DNA from: an uncultured Pseudomonadota bacterium
GTDB lineage: Bacteria; Pseudomonadota; Gammaproteobacteria; Steroidobacterales; Steroidobacteraceae
Direction of reading: 5' to 3'
Length of the DNA: 60,017 nt
Assembly (NCBI GenBank): GCA_903908265.1
Contig: CAIVRI010000096.1
Coordinates: 1 to 60,017, forward strand
Below the pieces are notes generated by a model that saw nothing but the letters and a program-made list of their open reading frames with translations, had not been told where the DNA came from and did not search any database. Below are positions 1 to 8,723 of the stretch, piece after piece. How positions within the stretch are numbered: position 1 is the first letter of the stretch; each line of letters begins with the position of its first letter. A program made the translations under genes and the position numbers.

Positions 1-1
1 G

Positions 2-373
2 CACCTGCGCCTGATCGTGATTGATGTCTCCGAAAATAACGATCAACCATTGGTTTTTATTAATCCTGAAATCGTGTCGATTGACGGGCTACCCGTGCAA
101 CACGACGAAGGTTGTCTGTCTGTGCCCGGCTACTATGAGACTGTCAGCCGGCCCCCGCAGGTCCGGGTCCGAGCGCTGGATCGGGATGGTAAATCCTTCG
201 AGCGTGATTGTGAGGACCTGCTGGCTGTGTGCATCCAGCATGAGATGGATCACCTGGAAGGCAAACTATTTGTCGATTATTTGTCAGAACTGAAGCGCAC
301 TCGTATACGCCAAAAACTTGAGCGCGATCAGCGTCATCATGCGGTGAAACGCCCGCATAGTCCGGCGCTCTGA
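2..373 (+). CDS. def: Peptide deformylase, 5'-truncated by the window edge
   Basis: Removes the N-formyl group from nascent proteins in the cytosol. The reading frame runs in from the left edge, so about the first 57 residues of a roughly 170-residue enzyme, including the GxGxAA motif, lie outside the window. What remains has motif [10 protein letters not shown], whose Cys binds the metal, and motif III, QHEMDH, which gives two His ligands and the catalytic Glu. The C-terminus ends in a basic tail, as in E. coli Def. It is followed after 2 bp by fmt, the enzyme that adds the formyl group to initiator tRNA; this def-fmt pairing is conserved in proteobacteria. Identification is secure; the true start cannot be seen. 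Confidence 0.95.
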   Translation, partial: HLRLIVIDVSENNDQPLVFINPEIVSIDGLPVQHDEGCLSVPGYYETVSRPPQVRVRALDRDGKSFERDCEDLLAVCIQHEMDHLEGKLFVDYLSELKRTRIRQKLERDQRHHAVKRPHSPAL

Positions 374-375
374 GC

Positions 376-1329
376 GTGACACTCTCCATTGTCTACGCGG
401 GTACCCCAGAGTTCGCGGTGCCCGCGCTGGACGCCCTGATCGATGCTGGTCATCACGTCTGTGGTGTCTATACCCAACCGGACCGACCGGCTGGGCGTGG
501 TCGTGCACTGGCGCCCTCGGCGGTCAAGCAGCGCGCGGTGCAGCTAGGGTTGCCGCTGGAGCAACCAGACCACTTACGCGACCCGGCCGCCGCGGATCGG
601 CTCGCCGCCTTCCAGCCGGATGTGGTCATCGTCGCCGCGTATGGGCTACTGCTGCCGCCGGCCATTTTGGCAATTCCGCGCCTCGGCTGCCTGAACATTC
701 ATGCGTCGCTATTGCCACGCTGGCGCGGCGCAGCGCCCATACAAAGAGCGCTCCTAGCCGGCGATGCCGACACCGGGATTGCCATCATGCGTATGGAAGC
801 TGGCCTCGATACCGGCCCTGTTTATGCTACGGCCCGACACGTCATCTCAGCGGATGACACGACAGCCACCCTCACTGCCGCACTGGCGATTTTGGGCGCA
901 AAAAAATTGATTGATGTATTGCCTGTTATTGCCGCCGGACAGTTGTCCGCCGTGCCCCAATCGGAGGTCGGTGTGATGTATGCCGGGAAAGTAACCAAGA
1001 CGGAGGCGCGCCTAGACTGGTGTCGCGCTGCTGTAGACATTGAACGCGCCGTACGGGCCTACCAACCGTGGCCGGTGGCCGAAACGCATTGGCGAGGGGC
1101 GCAATTGCGCATCCATGCCGTGACCTCCGCGGCGGCGTCAGTGAACGCGGTGCCCGGCACTATCGTGGCGGCGAGCGCGCTGGGTATCGATGTGGCAACC
1201 GGTAGTGGCTTGTTGCGCTTGCTACGTGTGCAACTGGCCGGCCGCGGGGTCGTCAGCGCGAATGAATTTGCGCAGAGCGAGGCGCGTCACGGCGCGCTGG
1301 TCGGGCAAACATTTGCGGTGCGGTCATGA
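376..1329 (+). CDS. fmt: Methionyl-tRNA formyltransferase
   Basis: Transfers a formyl group from 10-formyl-tetrahydrofolate to Met-tRNA(fMet) for translation initiation. The 317-residue protein is the usual length. The N-terminal Rossmann-like domain starts SIVYAGTPEFAVPAL. The catalytic set is visible as Asn107 and His109 in LNIHASLLPRWRGAAPI and Asp145 in GLDTGP. The C-terminal OB-fold tRNA-binding domain occupies about residues 208-317. Translation starts at a GTG 2 bp after the def stop. The stop overlaps the start of rsmB in an ATGA arrangement, so def-fmt-rsmB is one transcription unit with likely translational coupling. Confidence 0.97.
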   Translation: MTLSIVYAGTPEFAVPALDALIDAGHHVCGVYTQPDRPAGRGRALAPSAVKQRAVQLGLPLEQPDHLRDPAAADRLAAFQPDVVIVAAYGLLLPPAILAIPRLGCLNIHASLLPRWRGAAPIQRALLAGDADTGIAIMRMEAGLDTGPVYATARHVISADDTTATLTAALAILGAKKLIDVLPVIAAGQLSAVPQSEVGVMYAGKVTKTEARLDWCRAAVDIERAVRAYQPWPVAETHWRGAQLRIHAVTSAAASVNAVPGTIVAASALGIDVATGSGLLRLLRVQLAGRGVVSANEFAQSEARHGALVGQTFAVRS

Positions 1330-2657
1330 TCGAACTAGGCGCAGGCAGTCGTGCCGCAGCAGTGCGAGCCGTCGCGGCTGTGTTGGGCGACGGGCTTATG
1401 TTGGAAGCTGCACTGGAGGCTGCCGCTGCGGCACCTGCAGATCGGGCGTTTGCGCAAGCACTTGCGTTCGGCGCCATGCGCTTTGGCCACCGTTTGCGTC
1501 GTGTCGCAGTGCAGTTATTGCCGCGACCATGGGATGATCAAAAACCAGTCGTCCAAGCGCTCTTGTTGGTCGGTTTATATCAGCTCGAATATGCCGATAC
1601 ACCACCGCATGCTGCGGTCAGCGCCACCGTTGCCGCGGCGCGCTTGGTCGGTGCCGTCGGCGCCGTCGGCATGGTGAATGCCTGTTTGCGTCGCTACCAA
1701 CGAGAGCGTGAGGCCCTCCTCGCCGGCGCTGATGAAACGCAAGCTGGTCGTTGGTCCCACCCTGATTGGTTTGTCGAACAATTGATGCGCGAATGGCCTG
1801 ACTACTGGGAACGGATTCTCGAGGCCAACAATGCGCATCCGCCACTGACGTTGCGCGCCCGTCGCGGTCGCATCAGTCGCGATAGTCTCGCGGCCGAGTT
1901 TGCCGAGGCTGGCATCGCCACCCATGCCGTATCCTTTGCCAGTGACGCGCTTGATTTAGCGGTGCCGACGGATGTGCGCGCGCTTGCAGCATTCGTTGCT
2001 GGCCGCTGCTCTGTGCAGGATGCCGCGGCACAACTTGCCGCGCCGCTGCTCGCTGCTGCACCGGGCATGCGTGTTTTAGACGCTTGCGCAGCGCCTGGGG
2101 GCAAGACGGGCCACCTACTAGAGACGGTCCCCGGGTTAGGACAGTTGGTTGCCGTTGACATCGATGCGCAGCGCGCCCAGCGGATTCGCGACAATCTCGC
2201 TCGTTTGGGACTCGCCGCCGATGTGCGCGTGGGCGATGCCGCGGACCCCCGAGTCATCGGTGATGTTCTGTATGACCGGATCCTGCTCGATGCGCCGTGT
2301 TCGGGCACGGGGGTCATCCGGCGCCATCCGGACATCAAGTGGCTGCGCCGTCCGCGGGAACTACCAGGCCTTGCGGCACGTCAGCATGACCTACTGAACG
2401 CGCTCTGGCGCCGGCTAAAACCCGGTGGCCGACTCCTCTACGCGACCTGTTCTGTGCTGCGGGCAGAGAATACCGCTGTGGTGAAACAATTCCTGGCCGA
2501 TACCGGGGATGCGGTCGATGTAACCGAATCTGCTAGCCTAGCCCTGCCGGGGTTGCCGCCGCGGCCCGAGCTGCGGGGCCCGGGCCTGATGCTTTTGCCG
2601 GGCTACGCGGGTACTGATGGCTTCTACTACGCCTGTCTCGAGCGGCGTTCAACTTGA
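1326..2657 (+). CDS. rsmB: 16S rRNA m5C967 methyltransferase RsmB
   Basis: SAM-dependent methylation of C967 in 16S rRNA. The 443-residue protein has an N-terminal NusB-like RNA-binding domain (about 1-140) and a C-terminal Rossmann methyltransferase domain. The SAM-binding motif LDACAAPGGKTGHLLE lies at about 251-266. The two catalytic cysteines fall at Cys325 (DAPCSGTG) and Cys375 (YATCS), the same numbering as in E. coli RsmB. It overlaps fmt by 4 bp, and the next gene starts within a few bases of its stop, so it belongs to the same operon. Confidence 0.96.
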   Translation: MIELGAGSRAAAVRAVAAVLGDGLMLEAALEAAAAAPADRAFAQALAFGAMRFGHRLRRVAVQLLPRPWDDQKPVVQALLLVGLYQLEYADTPPHAAVSATVAAARLVGAVGAVGMVNACLRRYQREREALLAGADETQAGRWSHPDWFVEQLMREWPDYWERILEANNAHPPLTLRARRGRISRDSLAAEFAEAGIATHAVSFASDALDLAVPTDVRALAAFVAGRCSVQDAAAQLAAPLLAAAPGMRVLDACAAPGGKTGHLLETVPGLGQLVAVDIDAQRAQRIRDNLARLGLAADVRVGDAADPRVIGDVLYDRILLDAPCSGTGVIRRHPDIKWLRRPRELPGLAARQHDLLNALWRRLKPGGRLLYATCSVLRAENTAVVKQFLADTGDAVDVTESASLALPGLPPRPELRGPGLMLLPGYAGTDGFYYACLERRST

Positions 2658-2661
2658 ACGC

Positions 2662-3300
2662 ATGGAATCCGGAAATACACCCTGCATGACCTTCTTTGCG
2701 CCCTTCTGTCGTCCCAACTGGCCTCGCTCGCTCATCGCTGCGTTGTGCGGTGTGGTTATGCTCTTAGGGCCCGCGGCAGTCCCGGCGGACGTGTCCACGC
2801 TGGAGGCGGGCGGTGCATTTGATGTACGCAGTGCGTATCTGGAGCCGGTTGATCATGTCTATCACCTCAACGCAACCCTAGACCTTGCTCTGTCGCAAAG
2901 TGCCGAACAGGCGCTCACAGATGGCGTTCCTGTTGTTGTTGCTCTTGACGTACAGCTCGTAAGACAGCGCCGCGTCCTGCCCGACGAGCGTGTGGTCTCT
3001 CTGACGCAGCGCTGGCGCTTGCAGTACCACGCGCTCTCAGAACGGTACCTGATCGTCAACTTGAACAGCAATCAACAATCCTCGTACTCGACCCGTGCGG
3101 CTGCCGTCACTGCACTGTCTGATGTGCACCTGTTGCCGTTGTTTGACGAGTCCGCAGTTCAAAAGGGCGGCCGTTATGAAGCATCGTCGCGCGTGACGGT
3201 GATTGTTGAGGGGGGGCTCCCTAATGCCTTGCGCACCATGATGTTCTGGATGGACTGGAAGCATGTGACGGAGTGGTATACGTGGACGGTGGCGCTCTGA
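2662..3300 (+). CDS. DUF4390 family exported protein
   Basis: Function unknown. The protein begins with an Arg-containing N-region and a hydrophobic stretch (LIAALCGVVMLLGPAAVPA) typical of a signal peptide. The rest is a beta-rich domain matching DUF4390, with the conserved ending of Trp-rich WMDWKHVTEWYTW. DUF4390 genes are commonly found between rsmB and ntrY in proteobacteria, exactly the position here. This suggests a link to envelope sensing by NtrY, but that is inference. The start is uncertain: ATG 2662 follows the rsmB stop by 4 bp, while ATG 2686 sits directly before the signal peptide. The 3' end overlaps ntrY. Confidence 0.8.
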   Translation: MESGNTPCMTFFAPFCRPNWPRSLIAALCGVVMLLGPAAVPADVSTLEAGGAFDVRSAYLEPVDHVYHLNATLDLALSQSAEQALTDGVPVVVALDVQLVRQRRVLPDERVVSLTQRWRLQYHALSERYLIVNLNSNQQSSYSTRAAAVTALSDVHLLPLFDESAVQKGGRYEASSRVTVIVEGGLPNALRTMMFWMDWKHVTEWYTWTVAL

Positions 3301-5564
3301 CCTCGAAATCGCCGAGCCTGAACCCGGCCGGTCGTCGGTCGGTCGCCGTCACTGTGTTGACGGTGCTTGCCGTGATGGCGAGTGGTGCATCGTTGATTCT
3401 GATGGCCGCGACCGCTCAGGACGCGACGCGATTCGCGTCCTTACAATCTTGGCTATTGGTCGTGAACCTGTTGGGCGTGGTTGTGCTTGCCGGGTTAATC
3501 GGCCACAAGTTGTACGGATTGGCGCGCGACTGGCGTCGCCGTCTTCCGGGCTCACGCATGAAGGCCCGGGCGGTCCTCACCTTCTCAGGGCTTGCGCTGC
3601 TGCCGATCATGATCGTGTACATGTTTTCGGTGAATGCGATCAATCGCGGAATCGATAGTTGGTTTGACGTAAATATGGGGCAGGGTCTGGAAGATGCGTT
3701 GTCGCTCTCCCGTGCGGCTCTACGTTTACGCGAACGTGAATTTTCCGAGCATACCGCAACGATTGCTACGGACCTGCGGGACCGGCCCGATCTTGGTCTG
3801 GTCACTGAACTGGATCGCTTGCGCCGTCTGGCTGGCGCCACCGAACTTCTCGTGATCGGTGATCATGGGCACATCATTGCAGCGAGCACCGATTTTTCCA
3901 ACACCGCACTGCCGAAACCACCCAGTGAGGATGTGATTATCGAAGCAAGGACGCGCGGTAGTTACGCAAATCTTGAACCATCCCCTGCTGGGGGGCTGCG
4001 TGTGTTGACCGCTGCGGTCGTGAGCGCTCGGTCAACCGGTGCTGCGCGGGTACTGGTCGCGTCCTACCCAGTACCAGAGCGAATGGTGGGACTGGCAGAT
4101 GGCGTCCAGACCGCCTATGAGGCTTATGGGGTGCGCAATTACGAGCGACCTTACCTCAAGTCCTCATTCACGCTGACGCTCACAATCATTCTGTTGCTTT
4201 CTGCTTTGGGCGCGATCTACGGCGCATTTTTCTGGGCCACCCGACTCGTAAAGCCTGTGCAGGATCTGATTGCCGGCACGCAAGCTGTCGGTAAGGGCGA
4301 TCTGGGATTGCGCTTATCGTTGCCATCGCACGACGAGATGGGGCTACTGTTCCATTCTTTTAACGATATGACCAAGCGTTTGGCGCGTGCTCGTGGCGAT
4401 GCCGAATTGAGTCGCGGCGCCGTAGAGCAAGAACGTGGCCGCTTGGCCGTGATTTTGGCAAGTCTATCCAGCGGTGTGATTTCTCTTGAAGATAATTTAG
4501 TTGTCCGCAAGGTCAATCCAGCGGCCAGCACCATCCTAGATGCCAATCTCGATACGGCGGTCGGCCGTTCACTCGAAGACATCGCACCGAATGCGCCGTT
4601 GGTTGCCCAGTTTTTGGCAGCTTGCCGAAGACATCTGGACGCTGGTGCCGCCGATTGGCGCGAACAAGTACAGTTAAAAGGCGACGCTGGCAGACGCGAA
4701 CTCATGGTCGCATGCACCACATTGCCGGCTTCTGACGGCGCAGCCGCAAGTCGCATTTTTGTGTTCGATGACATCACCGCTCTCTTGCGTGCGCAGCGAG
4801 ATGCTGCGTGGGGTGAAGTGGCGCGCCGTCTCGCTCATGAGATCAAGAATCCGTTGACGCCAATTCAATTGTCCGCCGAGCGGATGCGACGTCGTCTTTT
4901 TGACCTGCTCCCGGCGAAGGACGCTGAGGTTCTCGAGCGCGGCACCAGTACGATCGTACAGCAGGTGGAAGCCATGAAGCAGATGGTCAATGCGTTTTCA
5001 GAATATGCGCGGGCGCCATCCATCGAGATCGCTGCCGTGGATCTTAACCAGATCGTCATGGAGACCGCCGAGCTCTATCGTGCCCAGGGAGGGGCAAGTG
5101 GCAGTGGGGTGGCGGTCCGACTGTTGCTAGACCCGAACCTAGGCCTGGTGCACGTAGACCGCAATAGGGTCTTGCAGATCCTGAATAACCTGCTGACCAA
5201 TGCCTGCGAGGCGCTAGACGGCCGAAGCGATCCGACCGTGACTGTTGAGACGCATCGCGGTACTGTCGGAGGCCATGCAGTTCTTGAATTGGTGGTGACC
5301 GACAACGGCAATGGCTTCGACGCTGATATCGTCGCGCAGGTCTTTGATCCATATGTAACCAGCAAGGCGAAGGGCACCGGACTGGGCTTGGCGATCGTCA
5401 AAAAGATCGTCGAAGAGCATGGGGGACGAATTGCGGCGGAAAATGTGTCGGTGGGTGGTGCGAGGATTGCAATCTTGCTCCCGCTAGACGAAGGTTCAAG
5501 AGAATTCCTCGCGGCCGGTGGCCGTGATGGACGCAGAACTGACCTGAGGAGAGAACGGACATGA
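3282..5564 (+). CDS. ntrY: Sensor histidine kinase NtrY
   Basis: Membrane sensor kinase of the NtrYX two-component system, linked in other proteobacteria to nitrogen, redox and envelope control. The roughly 760-residue protein has four predicted membrane segments: three near the N-terminus and one just before the HAMP domain. A periplasmic-type sensing region, HAMP, PAS, HisKA and HATPase domains follow. The phospho-accepting His is about residue 519 in LAHEIKNPLTPIQLSAERM, and the ATP lid is GTGLGLAIVKKIVEEHGGR near residue 698. I chose GTG 3282 because GGAG lies 8 bp upstream; GTG 3273 is the alternative. Its 3' end overlaps ntrX by 4 bp. Confidence 0.93.
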   Translation: MDGGALTSKSPSLNPAGRRSVAVTVLTVLAVMASGASLILMAATAQDATRFASLQSWLLVVNLLGVVVLAGLIGHKLYGLARDWRRRLPGSRMKARAVLTFSGLALLPIMIVYMFSVNAINRGIDSWFDVNMGQGLEDALSLSRAALRLREREFSEHTATIATDLRDRPDLGLVTELDRLRRLAGATELLVIGDHGHIIAASTDFSNTALPKPPSEDVIIEARTRGSYANLEPSPAGGLRVLTAAVVSARSTGAARVLVASYPVPERMVGLADGVQTAYEAYGVRNYERPYLKSSFTLTLTIILLLSALGAIYGAFFWATRLVKPVQDLIAGTQAVGKGDLGLRLSLPSHDEMGLLFHSFNDMTKRLARARGDAELSRGAVEQERGRLAVILASLSSGVISLEDNLVVRKVNPAASTILDANLDTAVGRSLEDIAPNAPLVAQFLAACRRHLDAGAADWREQVQLKGDAGRRELMVACTTLPASDGAAASRIFVFDDITALLRAQRDAAWGEVARRLAHEIKNPLTPIQLSAERMRRRLFDLLPAKDAEVLERGTSTIVQQVEAMKQMVNAFSEYARAPSIEIAAVDLNQIVMETAELYRAQGGASGSGVAVRLLLDPNLGLVHVDRNRVLQILNNLLTNACEALDGRSDPTVTVETHRGTVGGHAVLELVVTDNGNGFDADIVAQVFDPYVTSKAKGTGLGLAIVKKIVEEHGGRIAAENVSVGGARIAILLPLDEGSREFLAAGGRDGRRTDLRRERT

Positions 5565-6925
5565 GCGCTCCAAGAATCTTGGTCGTCGATGACGAGGCAG
5601 ATATTCGTGGCACTTTGCGCGAAGTGTTGGCCGACGAAGGCATGGAAGTGGATGTTGCCGCAGATGCAGCGCAGGCACGTGCGGCACGTACTCGCCATGA
5701 GCCGGACCTCATCCTGCTCGACATTTGGATGCCCGATACAGATGGCATTACGCTGTTGCGGGAATGGTCCAGCCAGGGTGGACTGTCGTGCCCGGTAGTC
5801 ATGATGTCGGGGCATGGCACGGTCGAGACCGCAGTGGAAGCGACTCGCCTCGGCGCATACGACTTCATAGAAAAACCGCTATCTCTGACCAAGCTTTTAC
5901 GGGTTGTCGAGCGGGCACTAGAGTCCGGACGTCAGACCCGCACCGGCTCACGCGCCTTGTTGCCACCGCTACTCGCGCCAGTGGGTAAAAGCCGCGTCAT
6001 GCAGCAGTTGCGTGAGCAAATTCAACAGGTTCGAATGCACGATTCTAATGTTCTTTTCATTGGTGAAGTGGGCGCGGGTAGGGAAGCGTTCGCGCGCTAT
6101 CTGCATTCAATCGGCTCGCGCGCCGGTGCGCCCTTCGTGTCTATTTCGGGCGGTGGGTTCGAGGAGGCGACGCTCCTTGATCGCCTGCATGGCCGAGAGC
6201 AGGATGGTCAGGTGGAGCCGGGAATTTACGATGAGGCGCGCGGGGGCACGCTGTATTTGTCCGGTTTGGAGGACTTCTCGCCGGCGGCCCAGCGCATTAT
6301 TGCCGCGACGCTGGAAACGGGTAGCTACGTCCGCGTCGGCGGCACACGACCGCAGCCCTTTGATGTACGCATGGTGTCTGGCGCGCAGCCTGGCCTCGAG
6401 CTGCGGCAGGTGCCGGAACCTTTCCGTCGTGATTTGCTTGCGCGTCTTAGCCTGATTACGCTGAAAGTGCCGCCTCTGCGCGATTATGCAGAGGATGTGC
6501 CCGAGCTTTTGCGCCATTACGTCGATCGTTTAGTCGAAGAGCAGCGCTTGCCCTTCCGCCGGTTCGGCGTGGCGGCCCAGAATCGTCTGCGCAATTACCC
6601 ATGGCCGGGCAATATGAGCGAGCTGAAGAGCCTCGTGCATCGCCTGCTGCTGTTGGGCAGCGGAGAAGAGATTCGCTTAGAAGAGATTGAGCGGGAACTT
6701 GCGGCGCAGTTGTCCAAAGATGAGCCTTTGGTGAAGCAGGATTTATTGGCGCTGCCATTGCGTGAAGCGCGTGAAGTGTTCGAGCGCGCCTATCTGCAGC
6801 AGCAATTACTTCTCTGTGGTGGCAAGGTAGGGCAACTTGCCAAGCGGGTTGGTATGGAGCGAACGCATCTCTATCGTAAGTTGCGTTCATTGGGCGTGGA
6901 TTTCCGGCAGGGAGCTGATGACTGA
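5561..6925 (+). CDS. ntrX: Response regulator NtrX with degenerate AAA+ domain
   Basis: Partner of NtrY. The receiver domain (1-120) is intact: acidic pocket VVDDEAD, phospho-acceptor Asp54 in LLDIWMPD, and Lys in FIEKP. The C-terminal Fis-type helix-turn-helix is also intact (GGKVGQLAKRVGMERTHLYR). The central sigma-54 ATPase domain is not: Walker A reads GEVGAGREAF at about 168-177 with Arg in place of Lys, Walker B reads GGTLYLSGLED without the usual Asp-Glu, the GAFTGA loop is missing from the 200-225 region, and the sensor II motif reads PGNMSEL instead of PGNxREL. It probably regulates sigma-70 promoters by DNA binding and not sigma-54 promoters by ATP hydrolysis. GAFTGA-less NtrX proteins are known elsewhere. 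Confidence 0.9.
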   Translation: MSAPRILVVDDEADIRGTLREVLADEGMEVDVAADAAQARAARTRHEPDLILLDIWMPDTDGITLLREWSSQGGLSCPVVMMSGHGTVETAVEATRLGAYDFIEKPLSLTKLLRVVERALESGRQTRTGSRALLPPLLAPVGKSRVMQQLREQIQQVRMHDSNVLFIGEVGAGREAFARYLHSIGSRAGAPFVSISGGGFEEATLLDRLHGREQDGQVEPGIYDEARGGTLYLSGLEDFSPAAQRIIAATLETGSYVRVGGTRPQPFDVRMVSGAQPGLELRQVPEPFRRDLLARLSLITLKVPPLRDYAEDVPELLRHYVDRLVEEQRLPFRRFGVAAQNRLRNYPWPGNMSELKSLVHRLLLLGSGEEIRLEEIERELAAQLSKDEPLVKQDLLALPLREAREVFERAYLQQQLLLCGGKVGQLAKRVGMERTHLYRKLRSLGVDFRQGADD

Positions 6926-8160
6926 TGCCTGATGCTGGTGTGATCGCACCGCAGCGGGCTGCGATTGCGTTCATTCTCGGGACTGTAGTGCTTGACGTGC
7001 TCGCCTTCGGCCTTATTGTGCCGGTCTTGCCGCTGCTAATTCAGTCCTTTCATGGCAGCGATATTGCCTCCGCTGCAGTAACCTATGGCGTTTTTGCGAC
7101 GGCGTGGGCGCTGATGCAGTTCCTTTGGTCGCCGCTCATGGGCGTGCTCTCGGATCGGTTTGGGCGCCGGCCGGTACTCTTGATCTCGTTGGTCGGTTTG
7201 GGTCTCGACTATGTGCTGATGGCAATTGCGCCTACGTTGACCTGGCTGTTCATTGGTCGCGTCATCTCCGGCATTACCGCCGCTACCTATTCGACTGCTG
7301 CCGCCTATGTAACGGATGTCACGCCGCGAGACAAGCGAGCGGCGGCCTACGGTTATATTGGCGCGGCATGGGGCATTGGCTTTGTCGTGGCGCCTGCGAT
7401 GGGTGGCCTGCTCGGTCAATGGCATCCGCGACTGCCTTTTTGGGTTGCCGCGGTACTGACGTTGGCTAATGCGCTATATGGTTGGTTTGTGGTTCCCGAG
7501 TCACTGCCTCTGGAAAGCCGAAATACCTTCTCCTGGCGCCGCGCCAATCCCTTCGGTTCCCTACTCTTGATCAGAGCCCGCCGGGGGCTCGCCAGTCTTT
7601 TTACGATGCAGACCTTTCACACCATTGCGCAGTTTTCGCTGCCGAGCGTCTTCGTGCTTTATGCGACGCATCGTTATGGGTGGTCACTGGTCCAGATTGG
7701 ATGGACGCTCGGATTTGTTGGCGTCTGTACGGCAGTCGTGCAAGGCGTTCTGATCGGCCCACTGGTGCGACGTTTGGGTGAGCGCCGTAGTGTGCTGGCC
7801 GGTCTGGTCGCAGAGACCATCGGCTATGCAGGCTATGCGTTCGCACCCAACGGCGGTTGGTTCCTAGCCGCGATTCCATTCGGCGCCTTCGGCGGACTGT
7901 ATAGCGCCGCGTCACAGACTCTCATGGCGCACCGGGTCCGTGCTGAAGAGCAAGGAGAATTGCAGGGTGCTTCTTCCAGTCTGATGGGCTTGGCCGGCAT
8001 CGTAGGCCCAGGCATTTTTAGCGGTAGTTTTGCCTTTGCCTTAGCCGCTATAGGCGCCCGACTACCCGGTCTACCCTTCTTAATCGCCGCCTTGATGACT
8101 GCCGCTGCTTTTGCGGTTGCCCTTACAGCAACCAGACCCCAACACGAGTACGTGGTTTAG
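6925..8160 (+). CDS. MFS transporter, TetA/DHA1-like drug:H+ antiporter
   Basis: Integral inner-membrane protein of 411 residues with about 12 hydrophobic segments. It has the MFS motif A GVLSDRFGRRPVLL after the second helix and the antiporter-type region GRVISGITAATYSTAAAYVTDV, both as in class TetA/TCR efflux proteins. Sequence resemblance to TetA does not prove tetracycline transport; the substrate is unknown. The ATG overlaps the ntrX stop by one base (TGATG), so it is translated with ntrYX. Its 3' end overlaps the converging SPOR gene by 4 bp with interlocking stop codons, leaving no room for a terminator between them. Confidence 0.88.
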   Translation: MPDAGVIAPQRAAIAFILGTVVLDVLAFGLIVPVLPLLIQSFHGSDIASAAVTYGVFATAWALMQFLWSPLMGVLSDRFGRRPVLLISLVGLGLDYVLMAIAPTLTWLFIGRVISGITAATYSTAAAYVTDVTPRDKRAAAYGYIGAAWGIGFVVAPAMGGLLGQWHPRLPFWVAAVLTLANALYGWFVVPESLPLESRNTFSWRRANPFGSLLLIRARRGLASLFTMQTFHTIAQFSLPSVFVLYATHRYGWSLVQIGWTLGFVGVCTAVVQGVLIGPLVRRLGERRSVLAGLVAETIGYAGYAFAPNGGWFLAAIPFGAFGGLYSAASQTLMAHRVRAEEQGELQGASSSLMGLAGIVGPGIFSGSFAFALAAIGARLPGLPFLIAALMTAAAFAVALTATRPQHEYVV

Positions 8161-8723
8161 TCCCCAATCCGTGTTTGCGTCGCTTCGATCTCCGCGCCGC
8201 GCAGCCGATCGCGGATTCGGTTCAATTCATCCAAGCTCTTGAATGGGCCGACACGGACTCGGTAATAAGTCTGGTCGTTTACCGTCACCATTTGGATGCT
8301 CGCTTCCACGCCGATCATAGCGAGCTTGGCGCGTTGGCGGTCTGCATCCGCCTCGGTTTTGTAGGCCGCAATCTGCAGCACGTAAGTGCCTGGTCGCAGT
8401 TCGGGTACTGGCCTGGCGTCTCGATGGGGCTCCGCGGTCTTCTCAGGAATTTCGACGCGGCTGTTTTTGAGGGTCTTGTCGTAGGTATACGGCCCTGCCG
8501 GGCCGGGATCAACCTCCGGAATATCGCTTTCGGAGATTGGCTCGCGCTTCTTTTGTCTTGAGACCGGCGGCTCCGTAGGAGCCCGACTTTTGATTTTGAC
8601 GTAGATGCCGGCAATGCCGAGTCCGATTACTAGGCCGACGACGGCCCAGAGCCAACCCGGCGCCCCTTTGCGGTTCGCAGGGCGTCGGACAGCACCTTTA
8701 CGATAGTCCCTTGATTGGGTCAC
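8157..8723 (-). CDS. SPOR-domain membrane protein (FtsN/DedD-like)
   Basis: Probable cell-division or peptidoglycan-binding protein. The 188 residues comprise a short basic cytosolic tail, one transmembrane helix at about 23-42 (GWLWAVVGLVIGLGIAGIYV), a Pro- and charge-rich linker, and a C-terminal SPOR domain (about 112-186; YVLQIAAYKTEADADRQRA... YYRVRVGPF) that binds glycan strands lacking stem peptides. It starts at a GTG overlapping the argS stop by 3 bp. An argS-SPOR protein arrangement is common in gammaproteobacteria, where it is often annotated FtsN. The essential N-terminal FtsN segment cannot be identified with certainty, so I leave the symbol blank. Confidence 0.88.
   Translation of the reverse strand: MTQSRDYRKGAVRRPANRKGAPGWLWAVVGLVIGLGIAGIYVKIKSRAPTEPPVSRQKKREPISESDIPEVDPGPAGPYTYDKTLKNSRVEIPEKTAEPHRDARPVPELRPGTYVLQIAAYKTEADADRQRAKLAMIGVEASIQMVTVNDQTYYRVRVGPFKSLDELNRIRDRLRGAEIEATQTRIGD

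Noticed and set aside
6925-8160. Tetracycline resistance gene
   Set aside because: The transporter is TetA-like in general motifs only and sits in a core operon with ntrYX; no mobile element or resistance context is present.
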